A stretch of DNA of 64,000 nucleotides from the NCBI GenBank assembly GCA_016617855.1, contig JAECUM010001836.1, positions 62,001 to 126,000 of the forward strand, written 5' to 3'. The notes under the pieces are model-generated. The model was not told the DNA's origin. It worked only from the letters and a program-made list of their open reading frames with translations, and ran no database searches. The position numbers were made by a program, and so were the translations under genes. Below are positions 24,803 to 37,200 of this stretch, piece after piece. The stretch is from Megalonaias nervosa. Taxonomy: Eukaryota; Mollusca; Bivalvia; Unionida; Unionidae. The number at the start of each line of letters is the position of its first letter. Positions within the stretch are counted from its first letter, which is position 1.

Positions 24803-24947
24803 CAGTAAAACTTGTCTTGGAAGACCACCTGTCTTGAGGGACCACATTATCAGTGCACAAATTTATTGATTGTAGAGCATTGTGACCTGTTATGAGATAC
24901 CATAATTTTTTGGCTAAAGAGGTGGTCTTTCAAGACAGGTTCTGCTA
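24803..24947. mobile_element. 145-bp MITE with TA flanks (pogo/Tc1-like)
   Basis: The left arm CAGTAAAACTTGTCTTGGAA then GACCACCTGTCT pairs with the right arm GGTGGTCTTTCAAGACAGGT then TCTGCTA over about 30 bases. Both ends are next to TA (24801-24802 and 24948-24949). There is no coding content. Confidence 0.85.
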
Positions 24948-25261
24948 TACAAAGAATGGTATAGACTCGTATTGATGTTGAGTTTGTTTTATGGGTCATT
25001 GAATTGCATAGCAGTGAAGGTTTCCTCATGCATCTTGGAGAGGGAAAAATTTCATAAGCTTAATTTATTCATATTGTTTTAAAAAGAAAATAACATAGCT
25101 TCCATCATCTTGAATCTGTAATGTCAAGTTTTGTTGATGAATTAACACCATGTAGCATCAAGCATTTTATTTTGCCAGGCTTTGTTATTTTGGGCGAGTA
25201 TAATCAATTTTCGCAGTAGCATGCAAGTTTTAATTACTCCAGACTGTTTTCAAGTGGAGCT

Positions 25262-25579
25262 TGGACCACTTCTTTGGCCTAAATGGCTAGAGTGTCCGTC
25301 TTAGATGTGGGCTATTGTGGGTTCAAACCCTGGCCGAGTCATACCAGAGATTTGGAAAAAATGGTACTAGCAGCTGCCTCACTTGGTTATCAGCATTAAG
25401 AGTTTAGTGTTAGGATTGGTCACCATGGTGTCAGGATAATGTGATGGAGTGGGACATGATGCTACGTGTCTGTGGCATGATGCCCCAGTGCTAGACATCA
25501 CTATAAACTGCCACACTGCAGACATTGTAGTGATATGACTGAAAACTTGTCAAAGCTATGTTAAAAATCCAAATTACAC
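25262..25579 (+). mobile_element. tRNA-derived SINE (family 1), old copy
   Basis: Aligns along its whole length with the other family-1 copies but is more diverged (A box TGGCCTAAATGGCTAGAGTG, B box GGTTCAAACCC) and lacks the long (CA)n tail. It is flanked by TCAAGTGGAGCT (25250-25261) and TCAAGTGGAACT (25580-25591), a 12-bp duplication with one mismatch. Confidence 0.9.
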
Positions 25580-25669
25580 TCAAGTGGAACTCGGTTCAAA
25601 TAAGACTTTTGTTTTTGGTGATGGTTATGTATTAAAACCTTATCATTTTGTACAGGAACTGGATACTTT

Positions 25670-26110
25670 TCATTCATGCTTGGCCAAAATGGACCTTGAA
25701 ATGCAAAAACCCTATGCAGATGGAACTTGGAAAATTGACAAGCTGAAATGTCAGTTGTACTTCAGACATGTCTACAATACATATCAGTACTACTAGAAAA
25801 TATGTCATATTTAGAGTGGAAACACTGGCACAAAATCAGGTTGGTATTTCGTACCGTAATTATTTTTTGTGATGTGAAAACCTGCTGAAACTTTAAATCA
25901 AGGTTGGCCAAAATACCTTGAAATACAAAACTCCATTCAGGTGGAACTTGGAACATTGACAAGCTGAAATGAGTCATAAATATGACATGTTTACAATACA
26001 TATTGTTCCCATTAGATACCTTCCATTATATATGAAATATAATGTTATCATAATTATGGAGGAAATACTGGCACAAAATCAGGTTAAGTATTGTATATCG
26101 TAGTTATTTG
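25670..26110. repeat. Tandem duplication of a roughly 235-bp segment
   Basis: The blocks TTGGCCAAAATGGACCTTGA, GGAACTTGGAAAATTGACAA, TCTACAATACATAT and CTGGCACAAAATCAGGTT occur twice in the same order, the second copy starting near 25905. A 70-codon open frame in the first copy has no recognisable domain. Confidence 0.75.
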
Positions 26111-26269
26111 TTTTGTGTAAACCCCTTGTAACCGCAAAAAGCATAAACCCAGATTTGATCACATATTCTGAGTGAGACACTTCCTGATGCTCAAAACCCT
26201 AAAATCATAGTGAACTTGCATTAAGCCTACGAAGAATTAATAACCACATTTCTGCTGCTTGGAGGAATG

Positions 26270-26870
26270 CCATGAACCTTACACACATAAATGAAAACAT
26301 TGGTGCACGCAAATCCAATATGGCCACTACAGTTGCCATCTTAAAAATCATGTTGTCACGCTGCCTCTAGATTGGTGGCTATATCAGCACTAGAGTTTCA
26401 CTACAAGATTATGATGTACAGCAGGTTTTAGATGAAATTGGGACTGATGTTCAGTATGGCCACCACAGGGTCTTTGTTGAAAATCCTGTTATCATTATTC
26501 TACAGATTGAATGGTCATATCACCATGGATTTTTCACTAAGAGACCCTTAATGATGTCTAGTTGGTCATAAATGAAAATGGTGCAGATCCAAATTCTAAT
26601 AATGACTGCCACAATGGCTACCTTGAAAATATTATCATTACTTCTAGAATGTTATGTTAAAATGGGTTTCCACCAGAAGACTTCTTATGATGCGCTTTTT
26701 GTTCCTGATGAAAATGGTACAATGTTAACCTCCAAAATATCCACCATGGCAGCTACTTTGAAAGTCTTGTTACTGCTGTAAAAAAAATCTGATTTCAACA
26801 ATATGCAGTTAAGAGGAAGAAATTCCTGTTAATGATTTTCTGCCAGCAGAGCATGAGTCCCGTCATGAAA
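26270..26870. repeat. Degenerate tandem repeat (family P), about four units
   Basis: Same unit as at 6125-6700 and 51480-52640: CAATATGGCCACTACAGTTG, CATCTTAAAAATCATGTTGT, TGATGTCTAGTTGGTC and ATGAAAATGGTGCAGATCC blocks in repeated order. Confidence 0.7.
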
Positions 26871-27282
26871 CTCTTTTACCTGTCTTGTTTTCCCAACTCC
26901 ATTTACCAAAATTTATCTACAGTTGCATGACCCAAGTTTCTTCTTTTGAGAAAAGACCTTGTCAGTAGTACTGAATAACAACATGATGTTATATGATAGA
27001 GATTCATTTTATAAAATAATTTGCATATGTTGGTTATAATTTTCTTATGTTGGATATAATTTGTTGTAAATTGGAAGCTCATTTTTTAGAAAAATACATG
27101 TTTGTGGTCAGCTGTTTTTCATTGCCAACCTTAGCACTTTTTAAAAAAAAAATTTCCCAAACAAAATTCCTGAAATTGATTTGTGCATCTAATTAACTAG
27201 TTGAGCTGGTTTAGCCCAGTACTTAAAGTGATTAGTTTATTATGTATACTAGTGTACCAACCATTATAAAATATATGTTTAA

Positions 27283-28990
27283 CAGGGTTCCCATGCTACC
27301 GGGAAATCTGGAAAAAGTCGGGAGTACTGATGACTGTTTCCCCGACCGTGAAAAGTCTTTGAATTTCACAAATATTGATGAAAGTCGGGAAAACCCCGGG
27401 AATTTTCTGCAAACACTTGACACCTGAAACAATCATGTAATTGAGTCATAACTAAACTGATCGGGAGTTAAATTTATCGAGTTCTAACCAGAATATTCAG
27501 AGGGTGCATTTGGATCATTTGGGTACTTGCAATAAACATATATGCTGAGTCAATCCAAACGCTCACTGGATTAGATTCATCTAGTAGACTTTTATTTTCA
27601 AAGTCAGCTCGATATCTGTATCTTTCCTTACATGGAAGGTATAAAAACCAGTCGAGCCTCACAAGAAGCCAACATGGTGGTGGCAAAGCATAGCCGCTTA
27701 CTGGATGGCCTAGCAAACTTCAATTGTTGTTAGATTGAGTGATACATGCATGAAATCGATCTGAAAATTACTTCTTTTCTCAGAAATTGTGAGTATTAAA
27801 ATCGTTATGTCTTTTATCAGCTGAAAGACAAGATAAAACTACAGCGTTGATGAGATGTGACCTGGTACTCTCGATTTGCATTGCTAGTCGCATCAGTACA
27901 CAAATCTAACAACCCACATTTTCAAATGTTGTAGAGAAAAGATAACAATAAATATTAAAAGAAAGTTGTATACTGGTTGTAATAAAAATATAAAAATGAA
28001 AGAACACAAAATTTTCCATATTTATATATTTCGAGAACAACTTCTGGAGTTTTGTTGTATCATCTGACTACAACGTTGACATGTGCTCTCTGCTTGATAA
28101 ATCAGACTGGCCAGATTGCTGGTTTCTACAAAATGTATCTTTCATTTAAAATAATTGAATTTCTGTACAACAACATTATAAAGGAGTTTGTTGTTGATAT
28201 CACGTGACTATTGGACTTCGATGTTGTCGTTTGAGAGTTGTCAAGTAATGTGACCAGTAATGCAACTGGCGAGTACTGGGCCAGGTTTCATCTATGCTGT
28301 AGTAATACTTGCCATTTCTGAGAAAATAAATCATTTACCTATTGATTTCATGCAGGTATAAGTTGATATAAGATAAGTTTAAATTTTCTAGGCCCACTGG
28401 TAAGCAACTACCACACGGTGGCGGCAAATTCCAAAGTTTTGAGATGAAATTGCAATGATCCCACACCCCAACCTAAATGTCCAAATATGAAAAATGGGTT
28501 GGGAATTTTTGGAGGAAACCTGATTAGAAAACAGACTGCTATTTGTTTTAAGCCAAATTTGTGCTCCAGATTTTTTAATCTCAGAGCTGAAATGAGAAAT
28601 TGTCATCCCTTGTATTATATGTTGCAAAACGATTGGAACTCCTATATCAGTAGAGGTTTGGGGAACAGTTTAAAGAATTACAAGAAGACAAGTGGATTTT
28701 ATAGAAAATTCAGTCCTTGTTTGTACAACAAGATATAATTTTGAAGGTCTTCTGTCAAAATTTAAATCAACCCTTTTTAAAAATGTTTTTTAAATGATGG
28801 ATTTTTAACGACATCGTCTTAAGGAGATTAGGTTGTTTGAAAAATCTTGCTTTGGATTTTATTGGCACAGATAAATTCAGGGTTTAACTCTTTTCGTTAC
28901 AAGACAAGTCTAATTATTTGTGTTTATTGTTTTTTTTAAATACTGTAATAGGAAATGTTTACTTTCTATAAGATGCATGCATATATACAT

Positions 28991-29052
<62 letters not shown>

Positions 29053-29425
29053 CTATAGAATTTTTTAGAATTAAAGCTTTGAAAGGAAACAAAACTAATT
29101 TATGTTCATTATGTTGTTCCCACTTGGCAACATAATGCAGGTCAGCAAAATAAAGTTAGAATTTTTATTCTGTACATTGAAATAACTTTACATGCCAATT
29201 TATAGGAATATAATCAAACTTGTTCTGTGTGATACATTTTAGACGTTTTGGAGAGTCTTGAAAGAGAAACATCTTTAGATTTAGAAAATCATGTTTAATA
29301 ATCTAAAATGTTCTTTAATTTCATTCAGTAATGGTCAAATGTGAATCTTGAAAAAATTAATTTCATCCAGGAAAAACCCTGGAAATGACCTGGAAATTTA
29401 TCTTTTGAAAAGCGTGGGAACCACG
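27283..29425. mobile_element. 2.1-kb inverted-repeat DNA element, possibly hAT-like
   Basis: The left end CAGGGTTCCCATGCTACC pairs imperfectly with the complement of the right end (CGTGGTTCCCACGCTTTTC). Just inside, both ends carry GGAAAT/CTGG-type blocks. GTTTAA abuts both ends (27277-27282 and 29426-29431). The interior is AT-rich, shows no transposase, contains a 52-bp (AT)n run, and matches the degenerate repeat at 380-930. A CAGGGTTCCCA-type end is common in hAT non-autonomous elements; that assignment is inference. Confidence 0.6.
28999..29050. repeat. (AT)n microsatellite, 52 bp
   Basis: Perfect AT dinucleotide run, expected to be length-polymorphic. Confidence 0.98.
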
Positions 29426-29984
29426 GTTTAAAAAAAAAATATTGCAAAAGGAAACAAATTTTTTTGCTGCCTTAGTTTACATTGGTCATTTCTGAATCTT
29501 GCTCTTTAGACTATTATAAAATAGAAATGAAATGGTCTCAACATTACAAAATTTGGAATTTTGTTGGTTTTTTTAATGGTCATAAACCTTTTTGGGGGTT
29601 ACAGGGAAAACAGGGTTGGGAAACTGGAAACACAGCTTTTATTACCTTGTAGTAAACTTTTGCATGCTGGTGGAAGACCAATGCTGAGGGGAAAAAAATC
29701 CAGAAGTGTTTGAGCCAAAGTGCATTTGAATCAAAGTATTTGAACTCTGAACTCCATTTTTATGCTCTAAAAGTTTAATGAGGACTTGTCATTTTATGAT
29801 GCAGTAGCTGATTGTAGTCCATGCTGTTTGCTGTAATAACATGTATGATTTCTGTTGAAAACCTTAGACAGATCTGTCAGTACAGGGATGAATTGTGATT
29901 AATTGGAAGATTGGTCACATGATATATCTGCATGTTCCAGAACATCAGATTGGAAACTATTATATTATATATTATATTGCACAT

Positions 29985-30135
29985 GTGCAAGTTGAATGAA
30001 GAACTGTGCTCACTTGTCAGCCATTACATAATGTGCTGGCAGGTATGGGTCTGTGCAGTTTGTGAGGACTACTTGGTCAGATAATTGATGTAGACCCTGA
30101 TCTGCTAATACATTCTGTGATGTGGATCAAGGTCT
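29985..30135. mobile_element. Foldback element copy (family F), degenerate
   Basis: Keeps CATTACATAATGTGCTGGCA, GGTCTGTGCAGTTTGT and TAGACCCTGATCTGCTAATA; the outer arms are not clear. Confidence 0.5.
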
Positions 30136-31379
30136 TTTTTTCCTTTTTTGACGTTTCACCCAACATGTACATGTTTAGGCCAAACAAATGTGTTTCCTAC
30201 TGCACTGATTTTATAATTAGGGTAGGCAGGTCATTTTTTAAACATTATATATATTTGATGTGATGTTTTGAGTGACTTTTTTTTTTACCATGGCGGTAAA
30301 AGTGTTAGGGTCAGCAATGAGAAACAGAGATGGTCAATCAAGTGGAAACAGATTTTTTGTTTGGCTTTATATATGGTATTTAATTTCTGGCCAATAGAAA
30401 ATCTGATAGAATTGACAGTAAGTTACTGAGACAGCGCTCATTTTAGGCTACACATAGGACATAAAGAAAAATATTGACATTGACATCAATTTGACATTTG
30501 GACTGGTTCTGGACTGATTATCTTTATTCTAGGTTTTGGGGAAGCTTTATCATCATGTTACCAGTCACATTTCAAGATCTTACAGATCATTCTAAATTTG
30601 TTCATTGAAGCTAATATTTATGGTACATGTAGCTATTAAACTGTTTAGTTTTGTGTAATTATTTATGGATGTCAAAACTCAAGATAAGGAACCTATTTGC
30701 ATATTTTATGCAGATTTACTTAGATGCATGGTCAATGTTTTATGATGGTGCATTCAGTCAAGTTCCAGATGTCCCATGCACATTTGTAGTACTTGATCCC
30801 CGTGATGTCACTCAAGGAAATAGAACCATGTAGTTGCACACACCCAGAATTAGTCTGTCACTAAGCTGTTGGACACATTCAGAAAAGCATGATTAGTTAA
30901 TGTCTTGATAATTTAGACTTGGTCTGGTATTCTGCTATTCACCCAATACCCATTCGAATTTTGTTTTAAAACCCCAGACCATTCCAAACCAGGGAATAAA
31001 TTGCCAGATTGATTACATTCTGATCTCTGGGACATGTGATGTTCTGATCCACAGTTGGAGGATACAGTTTCAGTGCAACAACAATGCCTCTGTAAATGAT
31101 ACATCGTCAAGCAGATCTTTATGCAAAACCTTATTACAAACTATTTAACAGTGACATTTTTGAATATATTACAATAAACTCTGTCCAAATAAATGTTTTC
31201 ATGTCTCTACAATAACGTCTGTTTTATTTTTAATCTGGAAGAAAAAATGTCACAAGTTTGTTCAGAATGACTACTGCCTACATCACAGTAAGGTTCCATT
31301 TTAGAACATTAACTAATATAGCTAATGGGTGCAAACAATTTTTACTGAACTGTTAACATATCTGAAAGGCAAAAGTCAC
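30136..31379. other. Intron sequence, nothing recognised
   Basis: No repeat family or splice-consistent exon recognised. Confidence 0.4.
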
Positions 31380-31389
31380 TGCACTGATT

Positions 31390-31490
31390 TTATTTGTGCC
31401 AGGATCGTGTATATAAATTTGTTGTTGGGATTGTGTACATGTATATTAATTTGTTGTCAGGATCGTGCGTATAAATTTGTTGCTGCTTAA
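31390..31490. repeat. Three copies of a roughly 33-bp unit
   Basis: AGGATCGTGTATATAAATTT followed by GTTGTTG occurs three times with small changes (GGATTGTG, GGATCGTG). Confidence 0.75.
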
Positions 31491-31624
31491 CAAAAACCCC
31501 ACAGTATCCATAACAGTTGGTACTATACAAAAAAAAGTAACGTCACCGTTTGGTGGTCAGTACAAGACCTGCATAAAACATGGTGTCTGTGTGAAGACTC
31601 GGAGGCATTGGTAGAAAAATTGTC

Positions 31625-32368
31625 ATGAAAGGTGAACACGGATTTGATCTTGATGTAAGAAGAAGGATCATAGAGTTCATAAAAAGTGATCCTGACTTCT
31701 GCAACAAAATAACTAAGATGCTTCAACACCTCATTTGCATGCTAGGATAAGAAGTTCTGAAAGCCAAACTCAAGTACAACTTGCCTAAGAAGCCATTTTA
31801 GCTTTAAGATCTTCCCTTATTCTTGTTATTTGTTGTTTGAATTTTCACTCTGCCAGGAAAAGAATAAAACAGTGGGAATAAGAATAGGTTTGTTTCTGAC
31901 AAGGTAAAAAAGACCTGCAGTATTTTTGCAAAACTTAACTTTGTCAGAGTCAGGAGAAAAGCTGGGAAAGTTTCAGAAGTTACATTTTGAAAGATAAGTT
32001 GCACAAAGCATTTAATTTGAAAAAATTCTGATTTAACTTGCCATGATTTTAGTGTGCTGGGTTCTATTACCAGAATTTTCGAAGTAATTTTCAGCACCAT
32101 GTTGAGTGAATCGACACAAATGCCCTCAAAAAGGTGTCTGAATGATTCTCTCCTTGCACTGATCAGCCAGTAACAGGAAAAACATGTCAATCCTGTCAAA
32201 ATAAGGTGGTGAACATGTACTGCATGAATAGGGAATATGCTGGCATGGGTGCTAGAACAAAGGTCCAGTTTCAAACCATGTATGAAGTTGTTGAACTTAG
32301 GTGTAACATTCCACTGAGAGTATGTGTTAATTTCATGCACTACTTTGAAGAATGTTTTCTTGCCATGC
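31625..32368 (+). pseudogene. Possible decayed coding sequence, unidentified
   Basis: Several protein-like segments follow each other on the + strand: 41 codons from the ATG at 31625 (MKGEHGFDLDVRRRIIEF and on), a segment containing SDKVKKTCSIFAKLNFVRVR, one with SITRIFEVIFSTMLSESTQM, and a final one with KTCQSCQNKVVNMYC, then TKVQFQTMYEVVELRCNIPL and a stop at 32366-32368. They need stops and frame changes to be joined. I do not recognise the family. A minus-strand frame of 188 codons (31804-32370) overlaps; neither has splice support. Confidence 0.25.
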
Positions 32369-33012
32369 AAAGCGAGTGAAAATGAAAGTAAAAGTAGGTC
32401 ATTTGCTTAGATTTTCAAGCCATTACAGGAATTATTTTACTTTTTTGAGCGTTTTGAACCTGGGCCTTTGTTGGCACAATTTGGCAAAAACTATTTTGAG
32501 GTGGAGATTAAGACTTTTGGCAAGCATATTTGTAGACACAAGTAGATAACTTTATTGGATTTATAGCAATTTATCAAAACAAAATTTATTTTGTATAACT
32601 TAGACTCACTTGATTCGCATTGGTTTTAGAAACACAGATCTCTTTGGTTTTTGTCCCAGATTTTAGCTTCCTGGCCACGCCTTTTTACAAATGTCATATT
32701 TGTACCTCTATTAATTTCCTTATGTCAGTTGCAGATCTTACAGAACTACATTATCATAGATGGGATGGAGAGACCATTACAAGAGTCTCAAAATGGGGGC
32801 AGATTTCTGTTTTGAAAAATGTACATTATCTGTGCCAAGTACTTATGATTTTTCTGTCCAACATTGGCAATAAGTGAACCTTGAAAAATCAATTTCATGG
32901 GGTGGTGGAGAGCATAGAAAAGACCTGGAATTTGTGGGTTTCCAAAACTGTAGGAACCTAAAAAGAATTTCTTCCCTCTGTGAAGTATGGTTAATAACTT
33001 TGTCTTTGAAAG

Positions 33013-33262
33013 TGTTGTGTTGTTGTAGGGTATAACACCATTTTTCAGCACAAGATAGGCTATACATGGTGGCAGTATAAACGGTGGAGGAAGAACCCGG
33101 GAAAACCCCGGAAAGAACCACAGACCCACGAGAAGCTACTGGCAAGCTTTCTCACATACCCACATTGGTCGAATCCGAGACTCAAACCCATGCAGACTGA
33201 GGTGAGACGGCAGTGATCCTTAACAGTGAGCACTTTAAACCACTCGGCCACACGGGGCCCCA
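33013..33262 (-). mobile_element. tRNA-derived SINE (family 2, Leu/Ser-type head), minus strand
   Basis: On the minus strand it begins GGGGCCCCGTGTGGCCGAG then TGGTTTAAAG, an A box of the type found in Leu and Ser tRNAs. A body follows with ACCAATGTGGGTATGTGAGA and GGGTTCTTCCTCCACC, and it ends in a short CAACAACACAACA-type tail. It is flanked by the perfect 10-bp direct repeat TCTTTGAAAG (33003-33012, 33263-33272). Other copies are at 51608 and 59374. Confidence 0.9.
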
Positions 33263-33458
33263 TCTTTGAAAGACATGATGCCACTGGGCTATATTAGCTT
33301 AGACCTAGCGAAAGGCTTGTTGGACACTCAGAGGAAACCTTAACTGCTGTCATATTTTGCATGTGGTTTACCTGATGCATAATGTCTAACAGCAGATCAG
33401 CAGTTCTGGCATGATTGGCATTACCCCCACCCACATCCCTTCCAATACATACACTTTA

Positions 33459-33670
33459 TGTACTTGGTTGTAAGTTGAGCTCATCTTCAAACAAGACTCT
33501 GCCATTGCACAATACATGAGCAGATTAGGGTCTATGTTGTTTGTTCTATTGACTACTTAAAACCCCCTGCAGAGACCCAGATCTGACGGTGCATTATTTG
33601 ATGGCAGATTTGGGTCTATGCATGTACATATAGTTTGCAGTTGGGCTGACTTCTAAGCAGGTATGTAGGT
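33459..33670. mobile_element. Foldback element copy (family F), full length
   Basis: The left arm is TATGTACTTGGTTGTAAGTT. Internal modules CTGCCATTGCACAATACATG and CCCAGATCTGACGGTGCATT, and the right arm TTTGCAGTTGGGCTGACTTC, are all recognisable. Confidence 0.7.
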
Positions 33671-34506
33671 AGATAGGATAGTGTACTTGAATGACTTTAT
33701 TTCCCATTCAGGTGAATGTCTTGTCTGCTGAGGGAGTTGAATAACCTTGTACAAAATGGTAAAATCAATTCAGGTTGTTCACAAAGCAAAAGGGCAAATA
33801 CAGTTCATGTACTCTTGTACTGTATATTCCTTAGAAGTAAATACCCCTGCAGCTGGGAGAGGTGAAATATAGGGCACTATGGAAAAATCAACCCTCAAGG
33901 GTTTGCAATTCCAGTTCACTAAATAAAGGGGTAAAAGGTTAATAACTGCATGATGTGTTTTCATACAATTCAGACTAAACTAATGCAGTTTAAGCCAGTA
34001 GGGTGCAGGAAATTTTAAGATTTTACTCCCCAGGTTGAGGCACAATGGCGCTTGTACTTAATTCAGCCTTGTGCAAAAAATAAACCATGATGTCATTGTT
34101 GCAGCCATGTTGTTTTCGGACAAAGCTGCTAGCGACGCGTAGTAACATATATGCTGGCAGCATTGTGAAATCAATTAACAAGCTATATATTCTTCTGGAA
34201 AAGTAAGAAAGTAGTCCCACTCGGTATTCAGCCTGTCTTTTCTCAGTGTGTATTTATTATAGGTTCAACTGTTTAGTTAGTTTTCAAAATCCTAACAACA
34301 CTTTATTCAGACAATTTAATTGGGGGCAGTTCCCATGGAATTTGCATCTCAGAATATTCAGGGCATGTGTATTGGTGATGAAATTCTATCAACTTGTGCA
34401 TTATACTGTTCCAAAAAATTCATCAAATCTGATCCTAAGAATTACACAGTCTACATCTGACCAAACCACAAAGTCACACCAGGGAACATTCATCACAGCC
34501 ATCTGC
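33671..34506. other. Intron sequence, nothing recognised
   Basis: No repeat or exon recognised. Confidence 0.4.
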
Positions 34507-34513
34507 AATAATG

Positions 34514-34545
<32 letters not shown>

Positions 34546-34558
34546 ATTAATAATAATT
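34507..34558. repeat. (AAT)n microsatellite
   Basis: AAT/TAA trinucleotide run with a few interruptions; a second, shorter one is at 34661-34695. Confidence 0.95.
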
Positions 34559-34660
34559 AGAAGAATAACAATAGCAAAAGTAATCATTAACACATATAAC
34601 AGTAACTTTTATTACTTACATACCCATGCAATTATGCCAAAATTACCGGGACTATTTTTG

Positions 34661-34695
34661 ATAATAATAATAATAATAATAATAAAAATAATAAT
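34661..34695. repeat. (AAT)n microsatellite
   Basis: AAT run with one AAA interruption. The sequence just before and after resembles that around the preceding run (AGAAYAACWATAGCAAAA follows both), suggesting a local duplication of about 150 bp. Confidence 0.95.
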
Positions 34696-35779
34696 GAGTG
34701 GAAGAACAACTATAGCAAAAAAAACCCATCAGATAACAGTAACAGTTATGGGGTGCCTTATTGTTTCAAACGGTATAAAACCATACAGGATTGTACAGTT
34801 ATAAATCAAACACGTCAAAGTGACTTCTGGTTTGTATGATTAATGTATACATAAAATATACTGCAGATAGGAAAAAATCGACATTTGTTATTTACAACAC
34901 TTTGCATACAGAAGAGTATTGAAAATGCAAGATACAAAATGCACGATTCAAGAAACGATCGTAGTCCAGAAAATATAAATACACTAGGTCCTGACATGTA
35001 TAGTAATTGTTTTGACTTGCCTTTTAAGCAGTATGCTTCTTTTTCCGTTTTTTGGGCAGGCCTCGACATTCTAACCATTGCTGTAACTGAATATTGGAAT
35101 GCTCATCTATATTCAGATGAACAAATTTAGCGCATGGTACGTCGTTTTCAGTAAGAAGAATAATACGGAAAGTATCACTGGTTGCTATTATACTGGTTCG
35201 CCTTGTCCGAAAATCTATTTTTAAAAACTGATGTCACTGCGTGTGACGTATCAAAGAGGTACAAAGTACAAGCGCCATTTACCCTCACTCATCCCCTGCT
35301 TGAGGCACACATCTTGCCCTCATCTATCCACCCATCCTACCAACTGACAAGGATTTAGATCATTTTCTCTTGCATCATGATGGGGTCATTCCATGAATAC
35401 ATTTTGAGTTTATATCATTTTCTCTTGCACAGTGATGGGGGCATTCCTGTTTCATGACTGCATTTCGAGCCCTGTCAAATGGAATTTTGACAGTTAAAGT
35501 TTGATTGCACTGCTGTACACAGTGGATGTCCATTACACATAACATTCAGAAAGTTACATATATCCAATGCTCCAAAAACTGGATAGCCCTGTGCCCAGGA
35601 CAGCTTTGAATCTTGTATGTACCCAGGCCATCTTTGAATCATGTATGGGTCCATTATCACTGGAGTACTTGCCAAAGGAGCTTAATGCATTTTAGTTTTT
35701 TTTGCAGGCTCTACAGTCGAGTTAGCTTGCGTAGTCCTGTGCTGGATGCATTGAGCATCTATCAAGAATTGCAATTTTA
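34696..35779. other. Intron sequence, nothing recognised
   Basis: Contains a short duplicated block with TCATTTTCTCTTGCA near 35362 and 35415 and no other recognised structure. Confidence 0.4.
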
Positions 35780-36960
35780 AACACGTTCTGAGAAACCACT
35801 GTATCAGTTGCAACCAAACTTGGTGGAGAGCATCCTGGCTTGAATGTCTTTGGAGTTGGTACAAATGATCTGCCCTCAAATATGGACCACTCTAGTGGTT
35901 AGTGTCCGCCTTGGATGTGGGAGGTCGCAGGTTTGAACCTCGGCTGAGTCATACCAAAGACTTTAAAAATTGGTACTTTCACCTGCCTCGCTTAGTTCAG
36001 CATTAAGAGGTTAGTGTTAGGACTGATCGGCTTGGTGTCAGGATAATGTGACTGGGTGGGACATCATGCCACATGTCTGCAGCATGATGCCCCTGTGCTA
36101 GACATTGCTATAAACTGTCACACTGCAGACATTGTAGCTATATGACTGAAATTTTTTTAAAGCTACATTAAAAATCTAAATCACACACATACACACACCC
36201 ACAAATATGCCAGCTGCTGCTGAAAACATAAAATCTTAAAATGACTTCACAAAATGTGAGAATGTATCCTGATATCAAGGCCTTTCAAATGTATACAAAT
36301 GGTGAACTGCCATCAAATATGCCCCTACCCCCACACCCCATTGTTGGTTTTCTCATTGTGTCCTTGGGAAAGATCTTTTAGCTCCCATTTCCTCAGCACA
36401 ATACAACCAGTTAAAAGTGCAATTAAACCCCCCAAAAAACCAAACTAAAAACAGACTTGGCAGAAAACCATTACATCACTTTCATGAAAAGCACCAAATA
36501 GAATTTGACCAAATTAGATGAAAAATACCCTAGCATGAAGGCATTTCAAATTTTTGTACATGATTCCAATCTGCCATCTAATATGGATACCATTACCAAA
36601 AATAGAAGAAGCTTCAGTGGTCATCTTAAAATATGCTAAAAGGAGATGATCAAATTTAACAGAAAATGATCTGGTTTGAATTCCTTCTGTTTTGCACAAA
36701 TAATGCTGATCATTCATTATATATGGCTGCCATCATTCAAAATAGAAATTAGAAATAGACTTCTAAACTATTTACTTCCAAACTGTTGAACAAAATATGA
36801 AAAAGCATGTAGGATTTTATTTGCAAAATTGTAAAATATCTTAAAAAGACTTCATTTGAAAAAGCACTAAATAGAATTGAACCAAATTTAACAAAAAGGT
36901 TCCTGGCCTGGAAAGGCTTCTAACTTTGTACAATGATGCTGATATGCCCCCTTGTATTTA
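35780..36960. repeat. Degenerate tandem repeat, about 135-bp unit (family Q)
   Basis: Repeated blocks: GAACAGAATTTGACCAAATT, GCATCCTGGCATGAAGGC, TACAAATGATGCTGATCTGC, ATCAAATATGG and ACTAAAAATAG. The array is interrupted by a family-1 SINE (35885-36201). Family Q also occurs at 52660-54640 and 56880-57210. Confidence 0.7.
35885..36201 (+). mobile_element. tRNA-derived SINE (family 1) inside a family-Q repeat
   Basis: Slightly shortened tRNA-like head (ACCACTCTAGTGGTTAGTGT, B box GGTTTGAACC), complete body and a CA-rich tail. Flanked by the 8-bp direct repeat CAAATATG (35877-35884, 36202-36209). The family-Q sequence CAAATATGGC/CAAATATGCC continues across the site, so the SINE is younger than the repeat. 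Confidence 0.92.
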
Positions 36961-37200
36961 AACGTGAAAAATGTCAATCAACTGTCAAAGTGTTTCTGTT
37001 AGAACATAATTAAGTGCTGATTGAGTTCAGTTTAAAAGCACACCTGCTGTGTATTAAGTCGTTTGTATCAGATAAAGAAAAAGGTTTATAGTAAAAGAAA
37101 GTTAAAGGGCATTAAAATCCTTCCCATGTAACAATGAATTTCAATTGACAGACCAGTTTTAGATATTGTTATGTAAGCAACATGACTCAGATATCTAGCA

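Noticed and set aside
28910..29135. Ile/Tyr repeat frames on both strands
   Set aside because: (AT)n microsatellite.
31804..32370. 188-codon minus-strand frame
   Set aside because: No domain recognised, and the opposite strand has equally protein-like segments; kept only as an uncertain relic on +.
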